In this document: positions 7,012 to 13,125 of the stretch, piece after piece
Layout: the number at the start of each line of letters is the position of its first letter
Numbering within the stretch: position 1 is the stretch's first letter
Assembly: GCA_964385235.1 (NCBI GenBank)
Contig: CAYLOD010000052.1
Location: 1 to 13,249, forward strand
Direction of reading: 5' to 3'
Origin: Pseudoruminococcus sp964385235
Lineage (GTDB): Bacteria > Bacillota > Clostridia > Oscillospirales > Acutalibacteraceae
Length of the DNA: 13,249 nt
Position numbers and translations under genes: made by a program
Notes under the pieces: generated by a model
Told to the model about the DNA's origin: nothing
What the model saw: the letters and a program-made list of their open reading frames with translations, nothing else
The model's database searches: none

Positions 7012-8089
7012 ATCCAATATATTAAGGGCAGTATTTTCGGCGGTTGCCGTATGTGCCGCTTTACTGTCATTCAGCGGATGTATGAGCCGCGCCGAGCTTA
7101 ATGAAAAGCTGATAATAGAGGGAATAGGCATTGATAAATCAAATGATGATTACAACATTACTGTTATGACGCTCAACACAGAGAGCACCGATGAGGCGCT
7201 GCCGCCGGAGGTTTTGAATATATCCGGCAAGAGCGTGTCCGAATGTTTTGAAAACATTTCTCGAGATACAGGCAGAGAGATCCTGCTCAGCGACAACAAA
7301 TTTATAATCATGAATGAGTCCGCCGCGAAAAAGGCGGACGAAGTTCTCTCATATTTTGACAACAGCTTTGAGGCAAGGCCGGATATTATGCTTTATATTT
7401 CTGACGAAAGCGCAAGAAAGCTCCTTGAGAATGAAAAGGTGCTGAAATCAATGTCGGCAGAGGATATAGCTATGATCGGCGGAGAGTATTCGGGAGGAAC
7501 GGTTCGTTCGTGCCGCTTCAAAGAATTTAAGGCGTCCGATAACAGCGGGCTTTACGATGTATCGGTACCGATTTTAACGCTTAGCGAGGATAAAAGCAGG
7601 ATAATACCCAACGGAAGCGCGTTGTTTGAAAACGGAAAAATGAGCGGAGCAATATCGGCGGAAGAGTCGGTGGTGCTTAATATTCTGTCGGACAACGGCG
7701 ACGGCGCTGTAATATCTTTATCAGACAATAACGGCGGGAGCATTCCGATAGAGATATTATCATTAAAATCAGAAAACAGTTTGAGCCTTGACAGCGGGAG
7801 GTTTATTTATTCAAAGGATCTGAACATGACCATAGATATTCCCCGGTATGATGGAGAGAAATTGATGAAAAATAAGAAATTCCTCGGTGAAATCGAGGAA
7901 TTTCTTGAAGAAAGCTGCACACAAACCGCGGAAAAAATCGTTAAAACGTATGACAGCGATATTTTAAAGATAGGAAAAAAGGCTCAGAACGGTTTTTATA
8001 AGGAATTTTCAAAAATATCGGATTGGCACGAGGAATTAAAAAGCGTCGGCTTCAGGTTTAATGTTTCGGTTGTGCCGAATCTTGAGTAA
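6998..8089 (+). CDS. Spore germination lipoprotein, Ger(x)C family (germinant receptor C subunit)
   Basis: This 363-residue lipoprotein is the C subunit of the receptor and is anchored on the outer face of the spore inner membrane. A basic N-terminus and hydrophobic core precede the lipobox F-S-G-C, giving a lipidated Cys28 (F at -3 is a little unusual). Just after it, S-R-A-E-L-N-E-K-L-I-I-E-G-I-G-I-D-K is the standard start of the mature Ger(x)C domain. The middle shows D-I-M-L-Y-I-S (about residues 129-135) and the C-terminal third is amphipathic helix and strand. GGGGGT (6984-6989) serves as the ribosome-binding site, 8 nt before the ATG and inside gerB. The stop is only 7 nt from the end of the convergent glycosyltransferase gene. 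A perfect 13-bp hairpin lies at 7874-7906. Confidence 0.9.
   Translation: MKVDKSNILRAVFSAVAVCAALLSFSGCMSRAELNEKLIIEGIGIDKSNDDYNITVMTLNTESTDEALPPEVLNISGKSVSECFENISRDTGREILLSDNKFIIMNESAAKKADEVLSYFDNSFEARPDIMLYISDESARKLLENEKVLKSMSAEDIAMIGGEYSGGTVRSCRFKEFKASDNSGLYDVSVPILTLSEDKSRIIPNGSALFENGKMSGAISAEESVVLNILSDNGDGAVISLSDNNGGSIPIEILSLKSENSLSLDSGRFIYSKDLNMTIDIPRYDGEKLMKNKKFLGEIEEFLEESCTQTAEKIVKTYDSDILKIGKKAQNGFYKEFSKISDWHEELKSVGFRFNVSVVPNLE
7868..7906 (-). terminator. Rho-independent terminator-like hairpin, - strand, inside gerC
   Basis: AAGAAATTCCTCG (7874-7886) and CGAGGAATTTCTT (7894-7906) form a perfect 13-bp stem with a 7-nt loop. Read on the - strand the stem ends in TTTCTT and continues A-TTTTT-C (7873-7867). 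On the + strand it is followed by GAAGAAAG. The polarity therefore fits termination of - strand transcripts from the glycosyltransferase gene, about 190 nt past its stop and antisense to gerC. Confidence 0.55.
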
Positions 8090-8096
8090 ATCCGCG

Positions 8097-9284
8097 TCAA
8101 TTATTTATTTTTGCCTTATGCTTTTTAACTGCCGCCTCGTAAGCCGCAATAAACTGATTTGCCATAGAATTTTCGGGAATATCGTTTCGGGAGCGGCGTA
8201 CAACATTTTTAATGATTCTGCGGCCGTCCAAATCGAGCGATGCAAGCTGCTTCAGTCTGTCGCCGAATTCCGTCGCGCGCTCATATGTGAAGCCGTTTAC
8301 GCCCTCCTTGACTATTTCCTGAGTGTATTTGTCACGCTTAAGCAGTACAGGCAGTCCGCAGGCGATCGCCTCGAGAACCGACATGGACATAAGTCCCGTT
8401 GTGGCGGCGCTGACATAGACGTTGCTCGCCGTGTAGTAGTCGGGCATCTGACTATGCTCGACCTCGCCTGTAAACGTAACCTGCTCATCGATTTTGAGGT
8501 ATGACGCCCAGTTCTTTAGCGACTGCATTTCTGTGCCGTCGCCGACTATCATTAGGTGCATATCGTCATCGCGGCGTATAAACTGCGCCCATTCCTGCAG
8601 CAGGTATTCAACGCTCTTGTCCGCGTCCAGTCTGCCCGCGTAAATTGCGAGGGTGGTTTTCGGAGATATATTATACTTTTCGCGCAACTTGGCTATGCCC
8701 TCCGGTGTTGCTTTATGAAAGTCAAAGCGGCTCATATCGGTATCGGAGGGTATTATTATGACCTGCATATCCTTGCGCCCCGAGGACTCAAGGTACTCAT
8801 GCGCCCGTCCGCTTGACGCGGTTATAATATCACAGCTGTCCACCATATCAAGCAGGCGGCTTTTTTCGAGCATCGTGCCTATTTTAAGCTTTAGCTTGGA
8901 ACTTTCGTAGAAGAAGCGGTCCTCATAGTAATCCTGAATAGAGTAAACAGTAGGCTTTCCGAGCCTGTCCGCTATATAAAGACCGAGCTTGCCCATAGCG
9001 GTATCGGTGTTGATATGGATAATATCGGGCTTAAACGATACTATTGTTTTGATCATTTGCTGATCGTTCAAGTTTTTAAGAGATAATCCGTATTTATTGC
9101 CGGCATTTTTTGCGGGACAGCGAAGTATGCCGTCCTTAAGAACAGGGTCGGAAACCTGAGTTGAAGATGTAACAACAAGAACCTCATGTCCCAGCTGAAT
9201 CAGACTTTTCCGCAATACGCTTATAAAGCTTGAGATTCCGCTGAGGTAAGGTAAATATATTTCACTGAAAATTGCAATTTTCAA
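8097..9284 (-). CDS. GT4-family glycosyltransferase (possibly acting on diacylglycerol lipid)
   Basis: This is a 395-residue GT-B fold glycosyltransferase. The N-terminal K-I-A-I-F-S-E-I-Y-L-P-Y-L-S-G-I-S-S-F and G-H-E-V-L-V-V-T are typical of GT4 enzymes related to the 1,2-diacylglycerol 3-glucosyltransferases. The C-terminal half has the sugar-nucleotide domain: A-I-Y-A-G-R-L-D-A-D-K-S, L-M-I-V-G-D-G, V-T-F-T-G-E-V and V-L-E-A-I-A-C-G-L-P-V. The usual E-x7-E pair appears incomplete: E305 is present but the place of the first Glu is Gly297. There is no signal peptide, so the enzyme is probably cytosolic or membrane-associated. I chose the TTG at 9284 because GGGTGAT (9295-9289) lies 4 nt upstream and the family motif begins at residue 2. 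The open frame continues further upstream, but that part is not family-like and would start inside a palindrome. The acceptor is inferred, not shown. Confidence 0.82.
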   Translation of the reverse strand: MKIAIFSEIYLPYLSGISSFISVLRKSLIQLGHEVLVVTSSTQVSDPVLKDGILRCPAKNAGNKYGLSLKNLNDQQMIKTIVSFKPDIIHINTDTAMGKLGLYIADRLGKPTVYSIQDYYEDRFFYESSKLKLKIGTMLEKSRLLDMVDSCDIITASSGRAHEYLESSGRKDMQVIIIPSDTDMSRFDFHKATPEGIAKLREKYNISPKTTLAIYAGRLDADKSVEYLLQEWAQFIRRDDDMHLMIVGDGTEMQSLKNWASYLKIDEQVTFTGEVEHSQMPDYYTASNVYVSAATTGLMSMSVLEAIACGLPVLLKRDKYTQEIVKEGVNGFTYERATEFGDRLKQLASLDLDGRRIIKNVVRRSRNDIPENSMANQFIAAYEAAVKKHKAKINN

Positions 9285-9339
9285 AATAATCACCCGAAGT
9301 TTAAATTTTACCGAAATGATATTCGACGTTACTGACTTT

Positions 9340-9367
9340 ATTATAACATAACGACAGCTTTTTTCAA
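9340..9367 (-). promoter_or_regulatory. Sigma-A-type promoter of the glycosyltransferase gene
   Basis: On the - strand, TTGAAA (9367-9362) and a perfect TATAAT (9345-9340) are 16 nt apart; CTTGAA gives 17. Transcription would start near 9333, leaving a 5' UTR of about 50 nt before the TTG start codon. Confidence 0.65.
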
Positions 9368-9402
9368 GATGGCATTGTAATTGTTTTTTAACATATTTAT
9401 CG

Positions 9403-9465
9403 GTAAATTTCCAAAGTAAATGCAACTAAGTGAATTTAGCTATAAATTTTACTTTGGAAATTTAC
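9403..9465. repeat. 18-bp perfect inverted repeat between divergent promoters
   Basis: GTAAATTTCCAAAGTAAA (9403-9420) is exactly repeated in inverted form at 9448-9465, around a 27-nt centre. The centre itself contains a small CTAA/TTAG stem (9426-9439). It sits between the -35 box of the glycosyltransferase promoter (9362-9367) and that of the rpmG promoter (9502-9507). It is therefore upstream of both start sites and is not part of either predicted transcript. Confidence 0.8.
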
Positions 9466-9501
9466 TTGTGCTTTATTTTCCATAAAATTTTTGAAAAAGG
9501 A

Positions 9502-9530
9502 TTGACAAAAAACACGATATATGATATAGT
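9502..9530 (+). promoter_or_regulatory. Strong sigma-A-type promoter of rpmG-secE-nusG
   Basis: A consensus TTGACA (9502-9507) is followed at exactly 17 nt by TATAGT (9525-9530). Transcription should begin near 9537, giving a leader of about 170 nt before rpmG. Confidence 0.82.
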
Positions 9531-9536
9531 GTTTAT

Positions 9537-9700
9537 ACCTCACAAAGGGGCTTATTTTTTTGCCCTTTATCTTACGCGGCGGATTGACTGCCGCTGAAGA
9601 TATTAAGCGGCACGAATATATATTATATTCGTTGTGCTTTGATTGCGTAAAGTCGGAATTTTACGCAAGAGGGAGGCTGAATTATTCCGAAATACCGGGA
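9537..9700 (+). promoter_or_regulatory. Structured leader of the rpmG-secE-nusG transcript
   Basis: There are several stems in this 5' UTR. AAAGGG/CCCTTT (9544-9549 with 9563-9568) has a T-rich loop. GCGGC (9576-9580) can pair with GCCGC (9590-9594), or GCCGCT (9590-9595) with AGCGGC (9606-9611); these two are mutually exclusive. CGAATATA/TATATTCG (9613-9620 with 9624-9631) has a 3-nt loop. TTGCGTAAA/TTTACGCAA (9643-9651 with 9660-9668) is a perfect 9-bp stem. None is followed by a T-run that would make a classic terminator. I do not recognise a named leader family. Confidence 0.45.
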
Positions 9701-9709
9701 GGTGCCGTC

Positions 9710-9859
9710 ATGAGAGTAAAAGTTACATTAGCCTGCACGGAGTGCAAACAGCGCAACTATAACACAATGAAGAACAAGAAGAACAATCCCGACAGACTGG
9801 AAATGAGCAAATATTGCAGATTCTGCAGGAAACACACTCTTCATAAAGAAACAAAGTAA
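9710..9859 (+). CDS. rpmG: 50S ribosomal protein L33, zinc-binding (C+) form
   Basis: This 49-residue basic protein of the large ribosomal subunit opens R-V-K-V-T-L-A-C-T-E-C-K-Q-R-N-Y and closes with Y-C-R-F-C-R-K-H-T-L-H-K-E-T-K. The two C-x2-C pairs mark the zinc-ribbon version of L33. Many Firmicutes also carry a Cys-free paralogue used under zinc shortage. The ATG follows Shine-Dalgarno GGGAGGT (9697-9703), 6 nt away. It is the first gene after the promoter at 9502-9530, with secE starting 20 nt downstream. rpmG-secE-nusG is a common order in Firmicutes. Confidence 0.96.
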   Translation: MRVKVTLACTECKQRNYNTMKNKKNNPDRLEMSKYCRFCRKHTLHKETK

Positions 9860-9879
9860 TTGTGTTACGGAGGTAAAAA

Positions 9880-10131
9880 ATGGCTAAAACTAAATCCAAA
9901 AAAAGTAATGAAAAAAAGCCGAATATTCTCGTGAGAATGGGTCGGCGAATCAAAAAATTCTTCCGTGACACCAAAAGCGAGATTAAAAAGATCGTTTGGC
10001 CTACGCCGAAGGCTACCTTTAAAAATATGGGTATTGTCCTTTTGGTTATCGTCATAATCGGTGCATTTATCTTCGGGCTTGACAGCGGACTGTATGCTCT
10101 GCTCGGTCTGATTATGGACGTTTCGCACTGA
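9880..10131 (+). CDS. secE: Preprotein translocase subunit SecE
   Basis: This is the 83-residue SecE, the small subunit that clamps SecY in the SecYEG protein-export channel. It has a lysine-rich N-terminus, the conserved amphipathic helix F-F-R-D-T-K-S-E-I-K-K-I-V-W-P-T-P (about residues 27-43), and a single membrane helix (about residues 50-68, I-V-L-L-V-I-V-I-I-G-A-F-I-F-G-L). This is the normal single-span form of Gram-positive bacteria. Shine-Dalgarno GGAGGT (9869-9874) is 5 nt before the ATG. nusG begins 20 nt after its stop, so the two genes are cotranscribed. Confidence 0.97.
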   Translation: MAKTKSKKSNEKKPNILVRMGRRIKKFFRDTKSEIKKIVWPTPKATFKNMGIVLLVIVIIGAFIFGLDSGLYALLGLIMDVSH

Positions 10132-10151
10132 TGCGGTCGTAAGGAGGAACT

Positions 10152-10676
10152 ATGGCTGACAACGAAGCGAAATGGTATGTTGTCCATACTTATTCCGGCT
10201 ATGAAAACAAGGTAGCGTCAAATCTCGAAACAACAGTAGAAAACAGAGGCCTCGGAAATTTGATTCAGGCGATCAGAGTTCCTACGGAAAAGGTAACAGA
10301 AATCAAGGACAATAAAGTACACGAGGTAGAGCGAAAGATCTTTCCCGGTTATGTTATTGTCAAAATGGTCATGAACGATGACAGCTGGTATGTCGTTCGC
10401 AATATACGCGGATGCACCGGCTTTGTGGGTCCCAGTTCTAAGCCCGTCCCCCTCACCGATGAGGAGGTTGAAAGACTCGGAGTTGAGACAAGAAGCGTTG
10501 AGATCAGCTACAATATCGGGGATTCGGTAAGGATAATCGACGGTCCGTTTGATAACTCCGTCGGTATTGTTGACGAGCTTAACACTGAGAAAAACAGCGT
10601 CCGCGTTATTATCCATATGTTCGGACGCGAAACGCCGGTCGAGCTTGAGCTTCATCAGGTCGAGCCGATCGAATGA
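10152..10676 (+). CDS. nusG: Transcription termination/antitermination factor NusG
   Basis: NusG binds RNA polymerase and couples elongation to Rho or to ribosomes. The 174-residue protein has the NGN domain first (K-W-Y-V-V-H-T-Y-S-G-Y-E-N-K-V at residues 7-21; K-I-F-P-G-Y-V-I-V at about 62-70; the V-R-N-I-R-G-C-T-G-F-V-G helix and loop at about 82-93). The C-terminal KOW domain follows (G-D-S-V-R-I-I-D-G-P-F, about residues 122-132). Length and order are normal. The ribosome-binding site AAGGAGG lies at 10141-10147, 4 nt before the ATG. The gene is followed by a 124-nt leader with hairpins before rplK. Confidence 0.97.
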   Translation: MADNEAKWYVVHTYSGYENKVASNLETTVENRGLGNLIQAIRVPTEKVTEIKDNKVHEVERKIFPGYVIVKMVMNDDSWYVVRNIRGCTGFVGPSSKPVPLTDEEVERLGVETRSVEISYNIGDSVRIIDGPFDNSVGIVDELNTEKNSVRVIIHMFGRETPVELELHQVEPIE

Positions 10677-10686
10677 TTACGCCGAT

Positions 10687-10738
10687 AACGGATAAGGTGC
10701 AAGCCGCCTTTTCCGTTGTTATTGAGGGCTTAGCCCTC
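10687..10738 (+). promoter_or_regulatory. Two tandem hairpins in the nusG-rplK gap
   Basis: AACGGA-TAAGG (10687-10697) pairs with CCTT-TTCCGTT (10707-10717) with one mismatch, and GAGGGC (10724-10729) pairs with GCCCTC (10733-10738) across a 3-nt loop. The second stem directly abuts the L1-type element. No long T-run follows either one, so readthrough into rplK is expected. Confidence 0.4.
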
Positions 10739-10779
10739 GTGGGAGGAAACGGTAAACCGTTTTCCGCATTTATACCACG
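10738..10779 (+). promoter_or_regulatory. Putative L1-binding leader upstream of rplK
   Basis: CGTGG (10738-10742) pairs with CCACG (10775-10779), enclosing an inner stem GGAAACGG (10745-10752)/CCGTTTTCC with a TAAA loop. The internal loop is asymmetric: GA on the 5' side and GCATTTATA on the 3' side. The stem, lopsided loop and stem arrangement is what L1 recognises on 23S rRNA and on L11-operon mRNA. The same arrangement is repeated before rplA. Assignment to L1 is inference. Confidence 0.55.
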
Positions 10780-10800
10780 AATTTTGGAGGTGCAAAGAAA

Positions 10801-11226
10801 ATGGCTCAAAAGGTAACAGGCTATATTAAGCTTCAGATACCTGCTGGAAAAGCTACCCCGGCGCCGCCTGTCGGTCCTGCACTCGGACAGCACGGCGTCA
10901 ACATTATGGCGTTTACGAAGGAGTTCAACGAGCGCACAAAGAATGACGCGGGCATGATCATACCCGTTGTTATAACAGTTTATGCCGACCGTTCGTTTAC
11001 TTTCGTAACCAAGACTCCGCCGGCAGCCGTTCTTATTAAGAAGGCCTGCGGAATCGAAAGCGGTTCGGGCGTCCCGAACAAAACAAAGGTTGCAAAAATT
11101 ACCCGTGAGCAGGTCAAGAAGATTGCCGAGCAGAAGATGCCCGACCTTAACGCGGCAAGCGTTGAGACGGCTATGAGCATGATTGCGGGAACAGCTCGCA
11201 GCATGGGCGTAGAAGTAGTCGATTGA
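10801..11226 (+). CDS. rplK: 50S ribosomal protein L11
   Basis: This 141-residue protein of the GTPase-associated centre of the large subunit supports elongation-factor function and the stringent response. Its signature P-P-V-G-P-A-L-G-Q-H-G-V-N-I (residues 22-35) opens the N-terminal domain. The RNA-binding C-terminal domain ends with G-T-A-R-S-M-G-V-E-V. GGAGGTG (10786-10792) precedes the ATG by 8 nt. rplA starts 58 nt beyond the stop, so the two form the classical L11-L1 pair. The leader in front carries a candidate L1 site. Confidence 0.98.
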   Translation: MAQKVTGYIKLQIPAGKATPAPPVGPALGQHGVNIMAFTKEFNERTKNDAGMIIPVVITVYADRSFTFVTKTPPAAVLIKKACGIESGSGVPNKTKVAKITREQVKKIAEQKMPDLNAASVETAMSMIAGTARSMGVEVVD

Positions 11227-11234
11227 TCATACCC

Positions 11235-11266
11235 GGGTGGGAGGAAATGATCCGATTTTACCACTC
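11235..11266 (+). promoter_or_regulatory. Second putative L1-binding element, upstream of rplA
   Basis: GTGG (11237-11240) pairs with CCAC (11261-11264), extended by a G-C pair and a wobble. The inner stem is GGA (11243-11245)/TCC (11251-11253). The asymmetric loop is GA on the 5' side and GATTTTA on the 3' side. GTGGGAGGAAA and a closing TACCAC are shared with the element before rplK. The rplA Shine-Dalgarno (11272-11276) is only a few bases downstream, so binding could block translation. Confidence 0.5.
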
Positions 11267-11284
11267 TATAGGGAGGACAAACCA

Positions 11285-11977
11285 ATGAAACACGGTAAAA
11301 AATATGTCGATTCGCTCAAGCTTATCGACAAGACAAAGAATTATGATGCGAGCGAGGCTATCGCGCTTTGCGTGCAGACAGGTAAGGCTAAGTTTGACGA
11401 AACTGTAGAAGTTCATATCAGACTCGGTGTTGACAACCGTCACGCGGATCAGCAGGTCAGAGGCGCGCTGGTTCTTCCGAACGGCACAGGCAAGACTGTC
11501 CGTGTACTCGCAGTCTGCAAGGGCGACAATGTGGCTATCGCGGAGGAAGCGGGCGCTGAATATGTCGGCGCCGAGGAGTTTACAACCAAGATTCAGAACG
11601 ATGGCTGGATGGACTTTGACGTTCTCATCACAACACCCGACATGATGGGTCTTGTGGGTCGTCTCGGTAAGATTCTCGGCCCTCGGGGACTTATGCCTAA
11701 CCCAAAGGCGGGTACTGTTACACCCGATATTGCTAAGGCTATCAAGGAGGCTAAGGCAGGTAAGATTGAATATCGCCTTGACAAGACGAACATCATTCAC
11801 TGCCCGATTGGCAAGGTCTCCTTCGGCGCGGAGAAGATTGTTGAGAACTTTGACGCACTTCTTGACGCGATTATCAAGGCTAAGCCTGCCGCCGCGAAGG
11901 GTCAGTATGTCAAGAGCATTGCCGTAACAACGACAATGGGCCCGTCAGTCAGAATCAGTACCGCTAAATATCAGTGA
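11285..11977 (+). CDS. rplA: 50S ribosomal protein L1
   Basis: This is a 230-residue protein of the L1 stalk, which helps release tRNA from the E site and in many bacteria represses its own operon by binding the mRNA leader. It starts M-K-H-G-K-K-Y and contains the family signature V-G-R-L-G-K-I-L-G-P-R-G-L-M-P-N-P-K (about residues 123-140), followed by G-T-V-T-P-D-I. The C-terminal I-S-T-A-K-Y-Q is usual. ATG 11285 follows GGAGG (11272-11276) at 8-nt spacing. An upstream in-frame GTG at 11237 would start inside the leader hairpin and is rejected. rplJ has its own promoter immediately after this gene. Confidence 0.98.
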   Translation: MKHGKKYVDSLKLIDKTKNYDASEAIALCVQTGKAKFDETVEVHIRLGVDNRHADQQVRGALVLPNGTGKTVRVLAVCKGDNVAIAEEAGAEYVGAEEFTTKIQNDGWMDFDVLITTPDMMGLVGRLGKILGPRGLMPNPKAGTVTPDIAKAIKEAKAGKIEYRLDKTNIIHCPIGKVSFGAEKIVENFDALLDAIIKAKPAAAKGQYVKSIAVTTTMGPSVRISTAKYQ

Positions 11978-11992
11978 TTTTTGATTTTGTGC

Positions 11993-12021
11993 TTGACATT
12001 AGGCTTAATTTATGCTATTAT
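11993..12021 (+). promoter_or_regulatory. Strong sigma-A-type promoter of rplJ-rplL
   Basis: TTGACA (11993-11998) is 17 nt from TATTAT (12016-12021). It starts 16 nt after the rplA stop. Transcription should start near 12028. Confidence 0.82.
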
Positions 12022-12028
12022 TATCAAG

Positions 12029-12139
12029 CTGTTCCTAAGACAGCAGGTATTGCGTAACGGGTTTTCCCACCTGCCGAGGAAAGAGCGTGAAATTGCAGAT
12101 TTACGCGCCTTTCTCCGGGAAACGGGGAAGGCGCTTTTT
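12029..12139 (+). promoter_or_regulatory. Ribosomal protein L10 leader with intrinsic terminator
   Basis: The sequence C-C-T-A-A-G-A-C-A-G-C-A-G-G-T, with its partner C-A-C-C-T-G-C-C-G-A-G-G (12069-12080), is the hallmark of the Firmicute L10 leader. The L10-L12 complex binds this kink-turn-containing stem to repress the operon. It is followed by a terminator hairpin, GCGCCTTTCTCCG (12105-12117) pairing with CGGGGAAGGCGC (12123-12134), and then TTTTT (12135-12139). Binding is therefore expected to control readthrough into rplJ. Confidence 0.85.
12105..12139 (+). terminator. Attenuator terminator of the L10 leader
   Basis: GCGCCTT and AAGGCGC close a GC-rich stem with a GGAAA-type loop, followed by T12135-T12139. 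It lies 30 nt before the rplJ start codon, so it acts as a conditional terminator and not as the end of a gene. Confidence 0.75.
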
Positions 12140-12169
12140 AGCGTTTAATTTTCAAGGAGGTGAAATGCT

Positions 12170-12694
12170 ATGCCCAGCCGGAAGGTTTTAGAGGAAAAGA
12201 AGCAGATTGTTGCCGACCTTTCCGAAAGGATCAAAAACTCCGTGGCAGGTGTCATCGTTGATTATCGCGGTATTTCTGTTGCGGACGATACAAAGCTTCG
12301 CAAGGAGCTTCGTGAAGCAGGCGTACATTATTCTGTTATTAAGAACAAACTTATCAAGTTTGCTGTTGATAACGCGGGACTTGAGGGTCTTGACGATGTA
12401 CTTAACGGTACAACGGCTATCGCCACAAGCGAAACCGACTATGTAGCCGCCGCGAGGATTCTTTCCAAGTATGCGGACAGCAATGCGACTTTTAAAATCA
12501 AGTCGGGCTATCTCGACGGTGAGGTAATCAGTCTCGAAAAGATTCAAAGCCTTGCAAAGCTCCCCTCAAGAGAGATTTTGCTTGCAAATGTACTTGGCGC
12601 GTTCAACGCTCCTATCGCGTCCTTTGCCCGTGCCGTTCAGGCCATTGTCGATAAAAATAACGATGGCGCGGATGCACAGCCCGCAGAGGCTTAA
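12170..12694 (+). CDS. rplJ: 50S ribosomal protein L10
   Basis: This 174-residue protein forms the base of the L10-L12 stalk and is the autoregulator of this transcription unit. The N-terminal K-x-V-x-x-L-S-E-R-I-K-N-S-V-A-G-V-I-V-D-Y-R-G-I-S pattern (about residues 11-37), V-I-K-N-K-L and the S-G-Y-L-D-G segment are family features. The C-terminal helix that holds L12 dimers (L-L-A-N-V-L-G-A-F-N-A-P-I, about residues 138-150) is present. AAGGAGGTGA (12154-12163) is a full anti-SD match, 6 nt before the ATG. A nearby ATG at 12165 is out of frame and soon stops. rplL starts 34 nt after the stop. Confidence 0.97.
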   Translation: MPSRKVLEEKKQIVADLSERIKNSVAGVIVDYRGISVADDTKLRKELREAGVHYSVIKNKLIKFAVDNAGLEGLDDVLNGTTAIATSETDYVAAARILSKYADSNATFKIKSGYLDGEVISLEKIQSLAKLPSREILLANVLGAFNAPIASFARAVQAIVDKNNDGADAQPAEA

Positions 12695-12728
12695 TGTATT
12701 AAATTTATATTTTCGGAGGTAAATAATC

Positions 12729-13103
12729 ATGGCATCAGAAAAAGTTACTGCTATTGTAGAAGAATTAAAGGGTCTTACGGTTCTCGAGCTTTCAGAGCTT
12801 GTACACGCTGTTGAGGATGAGTTTGGTGTATCCGCGGCTGCCGCTGTTGTTGCGGGTCCCGCTGTCGAAACAGGCGCTGCCGTTGAGGAGAAAACAGAGT
12901 TCGACGTTGTTCTCAAGACTGTCGGCGCTGAAAAGATCAAGGTTATCAAGGTCGTTCGTGAGATAACCGGGCTTGGTCTGAAGGAAGCCAAGGAAATTGT
13001 TGACAACGCTCCTAAGGCAATCAAGGAAGCTGTTTCCAAGGATGACGCCGAGGCTATCACGACTAAGCTTTCTGAGGTTGGCGCTGAGGTCGAGATTAAA
13101 TAA
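12729..13103 (+). CDS. rplL: 50S ribosomal protein L7/L12
   Basis: This 124-residue stalk protein is present as dimers on L10 and recruits translation GTPases. The N-terminal dimerisation domain (about residues 1-30, V-L-E-L-S-E-L-V-H-A-V-E-D-E-F-G-V) is followed by an Ala/Val-rich hinge (A-A-A-A-V-V-A-G-P-A). The compact C-terminal domain carries K-I-K-V-I-K-V-V-R-E-I-T-G-L-G-L-K-E-A-K (about residues 70-89) and ends with V-E-I-K. GGAGGT (12715-12720) is 8 nt upstream. A weak terminator-like hairpin overlaps the stop. The next gene is rpmB, not rpoB. Confidence 0.98.
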   Translation: MASEKVTAIVEELKGLTVLELSELVHAVEDEFGVSAAAAVVAGPAVETGAAVEEKTEFDVVLKTVGAEKIKVIKVVREITGLGLKEAKEIVDNAPKAIKEAVSKDDAEAITTKLSEVGAEVEIK

Positions 13104-13124
13104 TCGGTTTAATCTTTGTTTTTT
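13094..13124 (+). terminator. AT-rich hairpin plus T-tract at the end of rplL
   Basis: GATTAAA (13094-13100) and TTTAATC (13108-13114) form a 7-bp stem whose loop holds most of the stop region, followed by TTTGTTTTTT (13115-13124). The tail is good but the stem has only one G-C pair, so termination may be partial. Confidence 0.4.
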
Positions 13125-13125
13125 C

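Noticed and set aside
9285..9425. Longer N-terminus for the glycosyltransferase (frame open to 9425)
   Set aside because: The extra 47 residues are not family-like, would start upstream of the predicted promoter and inside the palindrome, and a better start with Shine-Dalgarno exists at 9284.
11237..11284. Upstream GTG start for L1
   Set aside because: It lies in the leader hairpin, and the L1 family begins at M-K-H-G-K-K-Y, which is at ATG 11285.
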